The notes beneath the pieces were generated by a model. The model searched no databases. It was not told the DNA's origin and saw nothing but the letters and a program-made list of their open reading frames with translations. Shown in pieces: positions 16,189-24,791 of a stretch of 64,000 nt of DNA (the first letter of the stretch is position 1; every line of letters begins with the position of its first letter). The stretch comes from Nocardia albiluteola (GTDB lineage Bacteria; Actinomycetota; Actinomycetes; Mycobacteriales; Mycobacteriaceae): positions 544,334 to 608,333 of the forward strand of contig NZ_JAHKNI010000005.1 of the NCBI RefSeq assembly GCF_018860155.1. The letters are read 5' to 3'. The translations under genes were made by a program, and so were the position numbers.

Positions 16189-17829
16189 TCACGCAAAATC
16201 GGCGGCGATGATCGTCTCGATATTGCGTTCGGCGAGGGCGGTGATGGTCAGGAACGGGTTGACCCCGGTGCTGCCGGGTATGAGAGAGCCGTCCATGACG
16301 TACAGGCCCGAATATCCGCTGAGGCGACCGTAATTGTCGGTGGACTGCCCGAGCAGACATCCACCGAGGGGGTGATAGACGAAGTCGTCGCCCCAAATTT
16401 TGTACGTGCCGAAGAGATCCGACCGGTAGACCGTGCCCGCCTTGGCGTTGATGGCGTCGAACACGCGCTTGGCCGCGGTGATCGAGGGCTGGGTGTAGGA
16501 CGCCTGCCAGGACAGGTCGACCCCGCCGGTCGTCGAGTTGTAGCTGAACTTACCGCGGTTGGGATTCTCGGTGATGGCCAGATAGAGGTTGACGCCGTTC
16601 TCGGTACTCGTTGGGAACGGAGCGATTTCGGCGAATACCGGCCCCCCGGAATCGGCCCAGTTATTGATACCCATGCAGGGGATCGCCGATTGCGTCGCCC
16701 CGGTCAGATCCAACCCGGCCCGCCCTACCATCACATTGCCGTTATTGCCCCAGCCGGAGCCGACGGTGCTCGACAGATTCGGCAGCTTGCCCGTCGCCAG
16801 CATGGTGACCAGTAGTTTGCTGGTGCCGACACTTCCGGCGCTGAAGAACACCTTGTCCGCGGTGACGGTCTTGGTGGCGACGGTGTTGCCCAGCACATCG
16901 GTCTGGGTGATCACGATGGTGTATCCGGTGGTCGCCGGTGCAACGCTGGTGACCTTGTGCAGTGGCGAGATGCTCAGGTTGCCGGTTGCCGCGGCCACTG
17001 CGAGATACGTCTTGTCGAGCGACTTCTTCCCGTAATTGTTGCCGTAGATGACCTCCTCGGCGAGCGCCGACTTCGTTGCGGTGCCGGCCTGTTCCTGCTT
17101 CATATAGCCGAAGTCGTAGACGTTGGGCACGAATACCGTCGAATAGCCCGCGTTGTTGGCGGTCTTCTGGCTGACCCGGGCGTATTCGTAGCATGCCGCG
17201 GAGGCGAACCAGGTCTGGTCGATCGTATTGACCCCGAGACCGGCCTCGGCCCGCGGGAAATAGGTCGAGTACATCGAGGTCATATCGACCGACGGCAGCA
17301 CGGTTGCCAGATAGCTCTGCAGGGGCCGCGGCGCCATGCCGCCATTGACCAGCGACCCGCCGCCGACGCCTCGGCCCTGGTACACGCGGGTCGCTGCGAA
17401 ATGTTCCGAATCCAGTACGCCGGCGTCACTGGGACTGATCGACTTGTTGATGTCGATTCCGAGAAAATATCCCACCGGCTGATCGGTCTTCGTCCGGAAC
17501 CAATACGACCGCTGATCCGGATTCAGCATGTTGCAGAAGATTTTTCCGTCCGATCCGGCGGTGGTCCAGCTCTGCCCCATCTCGACCATCGCGACCTTCT
17601 TCCCGGCCTGGCACAGCCGCAGCGCGGCGACCGCCCCGCCGTAACCGCTGCCGATGATCAGGATCGGCACGTGATCCCCATTACCGATGGGCGCGGCCGT
17701 CGCCTTTGCCGTCCACGCCGCCGGATTCAGCGTCATCGCCCCCGCCGCCAACGCTGCCCCCGCTAAAAATCTCCGGCGAGTTACCCTGTGGCGCATACTA
17801 TTACGGGCCACCAGACGTCTGTCGAACAT
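16189..17829 (-). CDS. choD: Class I cholesterol oxidase (GMC-type flavoenzyme), Tat-exported
   Basis: 546 residues, the usual precursor length. The twin-arginine signal VTRRRFLAGAALAAGAMT is at about residues 15-32. The FAD site is ILIIGSGYGGAVAALRL. The GRGVGGGSLVNGGM segment is the second FAD loop. Active-site HPLGGC and NPFLTITALAER supply the catalytic His and Asn of Streptomyces/Rhodococcus ChoA/ChoE. The enzyme oxidises cholesterol to cholest-4-en-3-one at the surface or outside the cell. ATG 17829 has GAAAGG upstream. A perfect KstR box lies 49 bases upstream, linking it to sterol catabolism. Confidence 0.95.
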   Translation of the reverse strand: MFDRRLVARNSMRHRVTRRRFLAGAALAAGAMTLNPAAWTAKATAAPIGNGDHVPILIIGSGYGGAVAALRLCQAGKKVAMVEMGQSWTTAGSDGKIFCNMLNPDQRSYWFRTKTDQPVGYFLGIDINKSISPSDAGVLDSEHFAATRVYQGRGVGGGSLVNGGMAPRPLQSYLATVLPSVDMTSMYSTYFPRAEAGLGVNTIDQTWFASAACYEYARVSQKTANNAGYSTVFVPNVYDFGYMKQEQAGTATKSALAEEVIYGNNYGKKSLDKTYLAVAAATGNLSISPLHKVTSVAPATTGYTIVITQTDVLGNTVATKTVTADKVFFSAGSVGTSKLLVTMLATGKLPNLSSTVGSGWGNNGNVMVGRAGLDLTGATQSAIPCMGINNWADSGGPVFAEIAPFPTSTENGVNLYLAITENPNRGKFSYNSTTGGVDLSWQASYTQPSITAAKRVFDAINAKAGTVYRSDLFGTYKIWGDDFVYHPLGGCLLGQSTDNYGRLSGYSGLYVMDGSLIPGSTGVNPFLTITALAERNIETIIAADFA

Positions 17830-17877
17830 GACCGAGCCTTTCGCAACGAGGTCTATGACCGCCTCGAATCGGCAGAC

Positions 17878-17891
17878 TGTAACAGGTTTCA
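17878..17891. promoter_or_regulatory. KstR operator upstream of cholesterol oxidase
   Basis: The 14 bases fit the KstR consensus TnnAACnnGTTnnA at every defined position. KstR is the TetR-family repressor of cholesterol catabolism in mycobacteria and rhodococci, released by a 3-oxo-cholestenoyl-CoA thioester. The regulator itself is outside the window. Confidence 0.75.
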
Positions 17892-17948
17892 GTTGAAGCT
17901 CGAAGCGAAATCGTCGCCGACGGGTGTGCGGAGGCCGGACCCGAGGGC

Positions 17949-19172
17949 CTACGGCCGGCCGAGAGCGTACAGCTGCCCGCCGCGTCGCTCGAGGATGGTG
18001 TTGCCGACGACGGCCAGGGAGATCGGGCCGTTGTTGTAGTTGCTGCGCTGCACCGGAATTCGCGTCGTCTCCGCGCCCGTCTCGGGATTGAGGGCCGCGA
18101 TGCCGCCCGCCACCGGGACGATGATCTGGTCGGCCATCAGGGCGGGGGAGCCCAGGGCTTCGGTGCTGGACCACATCGGGTCGAAGGTGGTGGCGTTCAG
18201 GGCGATCACGCTGCGACCGGTGAAGACCAGGTACGCCGACCCGATGTGGGTGGTGGACATGTCCGGCGAGAGCGGTTCGGTGAGCTGGTGTTCGGCAATG
18301 GAATTCGCGGTGGCGTCGTAGATCTCGAATTCCGGTGGGCTGGTGGCTGTTCCGGGCAGGTAGAGCGCGATCCGGTTGTCCGACACCGCGATCACGCGGG
18401 CGCCGTCGACGGCCGCGCCGGGCTCGGTCAGCACGTGGGAGCCGTACTCCTCGGGCACCGTGGCGTCCTTGGGCACCGGATTCTGCACGCTGAGCCGGTC
18501 CGAGCCGTCGCCGGGGCAGCGCTCGAGCACGGCCAGGCGGGTGCTGCTCGACCCCGAGGACAACAGGGTGCAGCCCGTGCGGGGCTGGGTCTTGGTGTTC
18601 ACGGGCGCGTCGACGTAGCCGAATTCCAGGGTGCGCACCAGATCCGAGCGCCACACCTCGAGCCGATCCGAGCCCTGGGCCAGGAAATAGGTGCCGTCCG
18701 AGGTCAGCGTGATCGCGTGATCCATATAGCTGCTGCGCGCGGTGCGACGGGCGCCGCTGTCGGCCGCCAGCATCGTGGTCTGGCTGCAGCCCCGCCCATC
18801 GCGGTAGGTGACCACGGCCGTGCCGTACTGCGCCTCCACCCCGCACAGCGGGATATCGCGCTGATACTTCCAGAGCTGCTTACCGGTCACCGGGTCGAGC
18901 CCGGCCACCGTGCCGCCGTCACCGGTGACCGCGACCCCGCCCGATGTCAGCGCGCGCAGGGCCGCCCCGTCGGGTGCGTGCCAGAGCTCGCGCAGGGACT
19001 GCGGCAACTGCGCGGCGGCCGGGGGCTGGGTGGCAGGCTGGGCGGCGGGCTCGGAGGTGGTCCCGCGCGCGTCGCTGATCGACCACACGATGATGATCGC
19101 GATCACCACGGCGAGGGCGATCGCAACCGCTGCATAGATATCGGCGCGCGTCCGCCGCTCGGGTGCGAGCAC
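17949..19172 (-). CDS. Membrane-anchored PQQ-like beta-propeller protein (Rv3212-like)
   Basis: About 407 residues from GTG 19172. One N-terminal transmembrane helix (about 13-35, IYAAVAIALAVVIAIIIVWS) is followed by a Pro/Ala/Gln linker and an extracytoplasmic propeller with repeated blades: GLDPVTGKQLWKYQRDI, SVIALNATTFDPMWSS and GIAALNPETGAETTRI. The length equals what I recall for M. tuberculosis Rv3212, which sits next to rhlE as here. No enzyme motif is visible. The start is uncertain because the frame is open upstream without a good ribosome site. Confidence 0.8.
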   Translation of the reverse strand: MLAPERRTRADIYAAVAIALAVVIAIIIVWSISDARGTTSEPAAQPATQPPAAAQLPQSLRELWHAPDGAALRALTSGGVAVTGDGGTVAGLDPVTGKQLWKYQRDIPLCGVEAQYGTAVVTYRDGRGCSQTTMLAADSGARRTARSSYMDHAITLTSDGTYFLAQGSDRLEVWRSDLVRTLEFGYVDAPVNTKTQPRTGCTLLSSGSSSTRLAVLERCPGDGSDRLSVQNPVPKDATVPEEYGSHVLTEPGAAVDGARVIAVSDNRIALYLPGTATSPPEFEIYDATANSIAEHQLTEPLSPDMSTTHIGSAYLVFTGRSVIALNATTFDPMWSSTEALGSPALMADQIIVPVAGGIAALNPETGAETTRIPVQRSNYNNGPISLAVVGNTILERRGGQLYALGRP

Positions 19173-19552
19173 GTCAGCGAGACTAGCCGATCGAACTGAG
19201 ACACACCTGATCGTGCCGTCGGCGCGCGGCGGCCACCAGCGCCCGGCTCGGGTCTCGTTCGGCGCTCCCGCAGGGACCTGACCCGCGGTTCCGGATCGCC
19301 CCCACGGCATCCGGCGGCGCCGGGCGGCCAGCGCGTCGTGGGCCCGCATCACCTGCCGTGCGCGGCGGGAACCACGCCTCGCGGAGGATGCGGGATCGGT
19401 GGGCCGGTGGTTCTGGACGACCACGCCGGGTTGACCGAGTGCGGCGGAGCGTATGGGCCGGGACGAGCGTTACGGCGGCTGCGCCGGGACGACGGAGGCC
19501 GTCGCGGATGTCCGCGACGGCGTCCGGCCGGATCGGTTTCGCTACCGGGGAA
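19173..19552. other. 380-base intergenic region between the propeller gene and rhlE
   Basis: No credible coding frame: the open frames here are compositional and match nothing I recognise. The only clear structure is the hairpin at 19498-19521 next to rhlE. The promoter of the downstream propeller gene presumably lies within the 19173-19300 part, but no convincing hexamers were found. Confidence 0.5.
19498..19521 (-). terminator. Hairpin downstream of rhlE
   Basis: Perfect 11-bp stem (19498-19508 with 19511-19521), 32 bases after the rhlE stop on the minus strand. Confidence 0.6.
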
Positions 19553-21322
19553 TCAGGCCGATGCGGGGACCGGCGTGTCGGCCTGCGCGCTCCCGCTGTC
19601 GGCTCCCGCGGGCTTGCGACGGCGCCGCCGACGACGGGCGGGCTTTGCGGCCTCGTCACCCTCATCGGTGGTCGCGGCATCATCGGCGGACCCGGCGGTG
19701 TCCACGGATGCGGCCTCGTCGGAGTCCGCCGCGGCCGACTCCTGCGCACCCTCTGCGGCGGCATCCGCGTCACCTGGGGAGCGGCGACGACGACGGCGAC
19801 GGGCCGGTTTCACCGAGCCCTCGTCCGAATCGGTTTCGGCGGCAGGCGAATCGGTGGCCTCGTCGTCGATATCGGTTGTGCCCTCGGCATTTTCGGTGCC
19901 CTCGACCGGCTGCCCGCCCCGGGTGCGGCGGCGGTTGCGCTGGCGCGGGGCGCGCGGCTCGCGCTCCACCACGACCGCGTCCTCGTCGCGTTCCACCTTG
20001 CGGCGCAGCGTGCCCGTCGCGCCCTCGGGGATGCCCAGCTCCGAAAACAGGTGCGGCGAGCGCGAATACGTCTCCACAGCCTCCGGAATCCCGAGCCCCA
20101 GCGCGGAGTCGATGGCCGACCACCGGTTGAGCTCGTCCCAGTCGACCAGGGTGATCGCGACGCCCGTGCGACCGGCGCGACCGGTGCGGCCGATGCGGTG
20201 CACGTAGGTCTTCTCGTCCTCCGGGCACTGGTAGTTGATGACGTGGGTGACATCGTCGATGTCGATGCCGCGGGCGGCCACGTCGGTGGCGACCAGCACG
20301 TCGATCTTGCCCTTGCGGAACTTGTCCAGCGCCTTCTCGCGCTGGACCTGGCCCAGGTCGCCGTGCACGGCGCCGACCGCGAAGCCGCGCTCGGCCAGAT
20401 CGTCGGCGACCTTCTGCGCGGTGCGCTTGGTGCGCGTGAAGATCATGGTCGCGCCGCGCTCGGAGGCCTGCAGGATGCGCGCGACCAGCTCGCTCTTGTC
20501 CAGCGCGTGGGCGCGGTAGACGAACTGCGCGGTGCGATCGTGCACGGCCGAATCGTGCGGCTCCTCGGCCCGGATGTGGGTGGGCTTGTGCAGGAAGGTG
20601 CGCGCCAGGGTGATGATCGGGCCGGGCATGGTCGCGGAGAACAGCATCGTCTGCCGCTTCTCGGGGACCATTCTCAGAATGCGCTCGATATCGGGCAGGA
20701 AGCCCAGATCCAGCATCTCGTCGGCCTCGTCGAGCACCAGCACGCCGACCTTGCCGAGGATGAGGTGCTGCTGCTCGGCCAGGTCCAGCAGGCGGCCCGG
20801 GGTGCCGACGACCACGTCGACCCCGGCGCGCAGCGCCTCGATCTGGCTCTCGTACGGGCGGCCGCCGTAGATGGAGGTCACCTTCAGCGAGCCCTGATGA
20901 TTGCTCAGATATTTGCCCGCATTCTCCAGATCCTGGGTGACCTGGATGCACAATTCGCGCGTGGGCACGATGACCAGCGCCCGCGGCGTGCCGTCCAGTG
21001 CGGTGGTGCCCGAATCCGCGGTGGAAATGCGGTGCAGCAGCGGCACGCCGAATCCGAAGGTCTTACCCATACCGGTGCGCGCCTGGCCGATCAGATCCTC
21101 ACCGGCCAGCGCGAGCGGCAGGGTGAGTTCCTGGATGGCGAAAGTACGTTCGATTCCGATCTCGCCGAGTGCGCGCACGATTTCCGGGCGCACTCCCAAT
21201 TCGGTGAATGTCGGTGCGGTGTGTGTGGGGTCGAGTTCTGCTGTCAGCAGCGTATCGGTCAACCCCGGTTCCTGTTCCACAGTGATCTTGCTCAGGTTCT
21301 TGCCTTCCTCGCGGTATCGCAT
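19553..21322 (-). CDS. rhlE: DEAD-box RNA helicase RhlE
   Basis: About 589 residues from ATG 21322. ATP-dependent RNA helicase with the full motif set: Q motif (TFAIQELTLPLAL), I (ARTGMGKT), Ia (PTRELCIQ), GG, Ib (TPGRL), II (VLDEADEML), III (FSATM), IV, V (ATDVAARGIDI) and VI (HRIGRTGRAG). The C-terminal 170 residues are acidic and alanine-rich with two runs of seven arginines (KPARRRRRRRSPG and KPARRRRRRRKPAG), probable RNA-binding tails. It matches M. tuberculosis Rv3211. The start could be slightly downstream (CTG or GTG after GAGGAAGG). Confidence 0.93.
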   Translation of the reverse strand: MRYREEGKNLSKITVEQEPGLTDTLLTAELDPTHTAPTFTELGVRPEIVRALGEIGIERTFAIQELTLPLALAGEDLIGQARTGMGKTFGFGVPLLHRISTADSGTTALDGTPRALVIVPTRELCIQVTQDLENAGKYLSNHQGSLKVTSIYGGRPYESQIEALRAGVDVVVGTPGRLLDLAEQQHLILGKVGVLVLDEADEMLDLGFLPDIERILRMVPEKRQTMLFSATMPGPIITLARTFLHKPTHIRAEEPHDSAVHDRTAQFVYRAHALDKSELVARILQASERGATMIFTRTKRTAQKVADDLAERGFAVGAVHGDLGQVQREKALDKFRKGKIDVLVATDVAARGIDIDDVTHVINYQCPEDEKTYVHRIGRTGRAGRTGVAITLVDWDELNRWSAIDSALGLGIPEAVETYSRSPHLFSELGIPEGATGTLRRKVERDEDAVVVEREPRAPRQRNRRRTRGGQPVEGTENAEGTTDIDDEATDSPAAETDSDEGSVKPARRRRRRRSPGDADAAAEGAQESAAADSDEAASVDTAGSADDAATTDEGDEAAKPARRRRRRRKPAGADSGSAQADTPVPASA

Positions 21323-21680
21323 CTCGCGCGCACGAGGTGTGGGGCGGACCCGGCGGTCCACTCTCGGCCACATATCCGGCGGTTTGTACCACCTCGGCCG
21401 CTGCGGGATGCCGGTGGCGGCATCAACCTGGCGCGGCGCATCGGTGTTGCGGATCTGGTGCGCGCACATTTTCCATTTGGGCGACGGCCCTCTGCTCGAT
21501 CTTGAACCTGCCCCGTCACGAACTGGTACCCGAGCGGAAATTTCCGTTGCCCACGCAGATTGTAGCGTGATATCTTCCGTCGCCCGATTTCCGCCGTCGC
21601 AATTGCGATATCCGGGTGTGCCGGATTTGAAGTCTCGTCCGGTGGTGTGCGCCGCGGCACCCCCTACTAGGGTGGAGGCC
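21323..21680. other. 358-base divergent intergenic region upstream of rhlE and the ferritin-like gene
   Basis: No coding potential recognised. On the minus strand TACAAT (21564-21559) is a good -10 and would give rhlE a 5' leader of about 230 nt, long enough for cold- or helicase-responsive regulation as seen for other DEAD-box genes (inference). The local AT content (21530-21600) is higher than its surroundings, as expected for promoters. Confidence 0.4.
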
Positions 21681-22379
21681 ATGGGAGCAAACCCGCCTGC
21701 CGCGCTGGATATTTCGTCCGATTCCACCGTTCGCATCCCCGCCGATCACCCCGGGGTAACCGATCTGTTCGCCGTGCTCGCCTACGGCGAGATCTCCGCG
21801 TTCTACCGGCTCGCGGAGGAAGCGAAGCTGTCTCCGACGCTCCGGGGCAAGGTCTCGGTCGCCTCGATGGCCGCCGCGGAGATGGGCCACTTCCAGACCC
21901 TGGAGGATGCCCTGGCCCAGCGGGGCGTCGAGGTGTTCGACGCGATGGCGCCGTTCGTGCGCGCGCTGGACGCCTATCACGATTCGACCGACCCCTCGAC
22001 CTGGCTCGAGTCGATGGTGAAGTTCTACGTCGGCGACGGCATCGCCGCGGACTTCTACACCGTGCTGGCCAGCGCGCTGGCGCCCGAGGTGGCCGCGGTC
22101 GTGCGCGATGTGCTCGCCGAGACCAACCACTCGCAGTTCGTCGTCGAGGAGGTGCGCCGCGCGGTCGCCGACTCCCGCTCCCAGCGCGACCGGCTCACCC
22201 TGTGGGGCCGCCGCCTGCTGGGCGAGGCGATCACCCAGGCGCAGTGGGTCATGGCCCAGCGCGACGAGCTCACCGAGCTGGTGCTGGTGGCCACCGGCGA
22301 TCTCAATGGCGTGGCGGCGCTGTTCGAGCACATGCAGAACAGCCACGCCGAGCGCATGCGAGTACTGGGTCTGGGCTGA
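21681..22379 (+). CDS. Ferritin-like fold protein (Rv3210c family)
   Basis: 232 residues, helical, with ferritin/tRNA-hydroxylase-like di-iron signatures: AYGEISAFYRL near the N-terminus, ASMAAAEMGHFQTLEDAL (E-x2-H) and VVRDVLAETNHSQFVVEEV (E-x2-H) further on. This suggests a carboxylate-bridged di-iron site and an oxidase or hydroxylase role resembling MiaE. ATG 21681 follows GGTGGAGG. It is upstream of the TB9.4 gene, as in mycobacteria. The substrate is unknown. Confidence 0.85.
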   Translation: MGANPPAALDISSDSTVRIPADHPGVTDLFAVLAYGEISAFYRLAEEAKLSPTLRGKVSVASMAAAEMGHFQTLEDALAQRGVEVFDAMAPFVRALDAYHDSTDPSTWLESMVKFYVGDGIAADFYTVLASALAPEVAAVVRDVLAETNHSQFVVEEVRRAVADSRSQRDRLTLWGRRLLGEAITQAQWVMAQRDELTELVLVATGDLNGVAALFEHMQNSHAERMRVLGLG

Positions 22380-22471
22380 GCGCCTGGTCCGCGCACAAGT
22401 TCGCTCACAGCGTTACATTCGCCCGCTCGTCCTGCATTAGCCTTGTGCAGACTGGAACTGGACTTAGGAGG

Positions 22472-22705
22472 ATGGCCGTGGAGGTCAAGATCGGTATCTC
22501 GGACAGCCCACGCGAGCTCGTGATCACCAGCTCGCAGACCCCGGAAGAGGTCGAGGCGTTGGTGACCGGTGCGCTGAGCGCCAAGGAGGGCGTGGTGTCG
22601 CTGACCGACGAGAAGGGCCGCAAGTACCTGATCCAGGCGGCCAAGGTCGCGTACGTCGAGATCGGCACCTCCGCCCAGGGCCGCGTGGGTTTCGCCGCGG
22701 TCTGA
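22472..22705 (+). CDS. DUF3107 protein TB9.4
   Basis: 77-residue conserved actinobacterial protein (DUF3107; M. tuberculosis Rv3208A/TB9.4). It begins MAVEVKIGISDSPRELVITS and ends YVEIGTSAQGRVGFAAV. It has a mixed alpha/beta composition with no transmembrane segment or cysteine. The start codon has an excellent TTAGGAGG site. The gene is followed by a 20-bp perfect hairpin. Its function is not established. Confidence 0.92.
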   Translation: MAVEVKIGISDSPRELVITSSQTPEEVEALVTGALSAKEGVVSLTDEKGRKYLIQAAKVAYVEIGTSAQGRVGFAAV

Positions 22706-22720
22706 GCTCCCGCTGAGCAA

Positions 22721-22763
22721 CGCAAATCCGGGCCTCGACTGAAAGTCGAGGCCCGGATTTGCG
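22721..22763. terminator. Strong bidirectional hairpin terminator
   Basis: Perfect 20-bp stem (22721-22740 with 22744-22763) with a 3-base loop, lying between the convergent TB9.4 and TetR genes and followed by TTTGGGG on the plus strand. Confidence 0.85.
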
Positions 22764-22781
22764 TTTGGGGAAGGCGGGAGC

Positions 22782-23441
22782 CTAGTGGTGCAGGGGCACG
22801 GTTTTCAGGCCGCCCCAGCACAGGGAGACGGTGGTGTCGACGGCCTCTTCCTTCGGAATCGGGCGGTCGGCCTCGAGCCAGTAGCGGGCGGTGATCTGGC
22901 TCGCGCCGACCAGGCCGACGGCGAGGATGCGGGCGCGGTAGGGGTCGAGCCCGGAGTCGTGGGCCACCAGATCGAAGACCGCGTCCACGCACGCCTCGGT
23001 GGCCTGCTCGACGCGGCGCTGCACCTGCGGCTCGCTGGTCAGGTCGGACTCGAAGACCAGACGGAAGCCCTGGGTGTCGTGATCGACGAAATCGAAGTAG
23101 GCGGCCACGGCCGCGCGCACGCGCTGCTTGTTGTCGGTGGTGGAGCGCAGCGCCTGGCGCACGCTCGACACCAGCGCGTCGATGTAGTTCTGCAGCACCG
23201 CCAGATACAGCTCCAGCTTGCTCGAAAAGTGCTGGTAGAGTACGGGTTTGGAGACACCCGCGCACTGCGAGATCTCGTCCATGCCGGCCGCGTGGTAGCC
23301 GCGTAGCACGAAGACCTCGCTGGCCGCAGTCAGCAGCTGCGCCCGGCGGGCATCGCGGGGCAGGCGGGTTCCTCGCTTGCTCGGCGCCATGGTCTCGGAC
23401 GACAGTCTGGACGACGTCATCCGGTCCACGAGGTCTGTCAT
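22782..23441 (-). CDS. TetR-family transcriptional regulator (Rv3208-like)
   Basis: 219 residues. The N-terminal HTH spans about 30-75 with MDEISQCAGVSKPVLYQHFS as the recognition-helix region. The C-terminal ligand/dimerisation domain includes FDFVDHDTQGFRLVFESDL. It is conserved next to the DUF3152 and moeZ genes in mycobacteria. The target genes are unknown. An imperfect inverted repeat GTATC-N8-GATAC at 23485-23502 upstream is a possible self-operator. Confidence 0.9.
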   Translation of the reverse strand: MTDLVDRMTSSRLSSETMAPSKRGTRLPRDARRAQLLTAASEVFVLRGYHAAGMDEISQCAGVSKPVLYQHFSSKLELYLAVLQNYIDALVSSVRQALRSTTDNKQRVRAAVAAYFDFVDHDTQGFRLVFESDLTSEPQVQRRVEQATEACVDAVFDLVAHDSGLDPYRARILAVGLVGASQITARYWLEADRPIPKEEAVDTTVSLCWGGLKTVPLHH

Positions 23442-23668
23442 TTCGGCTCTCCCAATCGATTCCCGGCGGAAAAGGTATGCACGGGTATCCCACGAACGAT
23501 ACTCGTCCGTGCCCCGCGGTGCTGATCCCGGTAGTTATTGGCAACATGTCAGTAACTTGCCGTCGTAAGCAATCTCGCACAACCGTGTGAAAAACCGCAA
23601 CCGTTTCCGCTAAGTCAGCTAAGTGAGATCCAGCGTACTGGCGTGCCAGGTGTGGGAGTCTGAACTGC

Positions 23669-24559
23669 GTGACCGACCATCGGGACGGATCATCGGACGG
23701 TAGGGCCGCACGCGGCCCCGTCGATGCGGTCATGGCCTACGCGTTGCCCGTGCTCTTCCTGCTGACGGCACTGGTGATCGCGGATGCGGTCAAGGGGGGT
23801 GGCGGGCCCCGCGTCGCCGTCGCCGGCGGACCCGGGCTCGGACACCTGAGCCCCAACGGCCGCAACAGCGGCATCATCGGCGGTCCACCGGCCGGTGACG
23901 GCAGGTTCGCGGCGAACCTGCCGACCGGGGCGCTGCCGGACGGCGGCGCGTTCACCGAGGCCGGCGCCGGGGACTGGCATGTCGTCCCGGGTACCTCCGC
24001 GCCGGTCGGCGCCGGGCAGCAACACACGTTCACCTACACCGTCGAGATCGAGAACGGGGTCGACACCTCGGGATTCGGCGGCGACGGCTCGGTCGCCAGC
24101 ATGGTCGAGGCGACCCTGGCCAATCCCAAGAGCTGGATCAGCGACCCCCGCTTCGGCTTTCGCCGCATCGATTCCGGCGAGCCGGACTTCCGGGTCTCGC
24201 TGACCTCCCACAACACCACCGAATCCGCCTGTGGTTTCGAGATCCCGATCGACTCCTCCTGCTACAACTCCGATCTGGGCCGCGTGGTGCTCTCGGAGGT
24301 GCGCTGGGTGCGCGGGGCCCTGGCCTTCGAGGGCGACATCGGCTCGTATCGCCAGTACCAGATCAACCACGAGGTCGGCCACGCCCTCGGCTATCACGAG
24401 CATCAACCGTGCGCGTCGGAGGGCGGGCTGGCGCCGGTGATGATGCAGCAGACCTTCGGCACCCGCAACGACGACATCGCCGCCCTCGACCCTCAGGGCG
24501 TGGTGCCCAAGGACGGCAAGACGTGCCGATTCAACCCGTGGCCCTTCCCCCGCGGATGA
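23669..24559 (+). CDS. DUF3152 membrane-anchored putative metalloprotease
   Basis: 296 residues from GTG 23669. An N-terminal transmembrane helix (about 21-40, AVMAYALPVLFLLTALVIA) and a Gly/Pro-rich linker precede an extracytoplasmic zincin-like domain. Near the C-terminus is NHEVGHALGYHEHQPC, an HExxHxxGxxH zinc-protease motif. Conserved cysteines (CGFEIPIDSSC and others) may form disulfides. The equivalent is M. tuberculosis Rv3207c. The substrate is unknown. A 138-bp repeat unit begins nine bases after its stop. Confidence 0.88.
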   Translation: MTDHRDGSSDGRAARGPVDAVMAYALPVLFLLTALVIADAVKGGGGPRVAVAGGPGLGHLSPNGRNSGIIGGPPAGDGRFAANLPTGALPDGGAFTEAGAGDWHVVPGTSAPVGAGQQHTFTYTVEIENGVDTSGFGGDGSVASMVEATLANPKSWISDPRFGFRRIDSGEPDFRVSLTSHNTTESACGFEIPIDSSCYNSDLGRVVLSEVRWVRGALAFEGDIGSYRQYQINHEVGHALGYHEHQPCASEGGLAPVMMQQTFGTRNDDIAALDPQGVVPKDGKTCRFNPWPFPRG

Positions 24560-24568
24560 GCGGCTCCC

Positions 24569-24706
24569 CCGCCTCCCCGCGACTTCAGCGTGCCGCTGCT
24601 TGCCGCGAGACCTGCTCGTCGGGCCGGCGGGTGACGGCCCGCTCGCGGTGGGCCCGTCCCCGGTGAGTTACCCATGTGCCCACGAGATCAGTTGTCGCTT
24701 TGGCAT
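24569..24706. repeat. 138-bp direct repeat, copy A (upstream of moeZ)
   Basis: Aligns without gaps to 25982-26119 with eight mismatches (about 94% identity). It begins nine bases after the DUF3152 stop codon. An internal inverted repeat CGGGCCG-N8-CGGCCCG is conserved in both copies. The moeZ SigH-type promoter begins 18 bases after its right end. Confidence 0.9.
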
Positions 24707-24724
24707 GCTCTCGGTGGGCCGGTG

Positions 24725-24750
24725 GGAAGAAGGTTTCGATTCGGTGTGTT
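24725..24750 (+). promoter_or_regulatory. SigH/SigR-type promoter of moeZ
   Basis: GGAAG (24725-24729), 18 bases, GTT (24748-24750). It differs from GGAAY-N18-GTT only at the fifth base. The predicted start near 24757 leaves a 35-base leader. moeZ (Rv3206c) belongs to the SigH regulon in M. tuberculosis as I recall. Confidence 0.6.
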
Positions 24751-24791
24751 GCATAGTTGTGCACATCGAATTCGATGAAGGAGTTCAGGAC

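Noticed and set aside
19358..21505. 715-codon open frame antisense to rhlE
   Set aside because: A mirror frame of the helicase; no motif and biased amino-acid content.
24569..24706. Riboswitch for molybdenum cofactor or similar upstream of moeZ
   Set aside because: The same sequence follows moeZ, and no known riboswitch core could be recognised.
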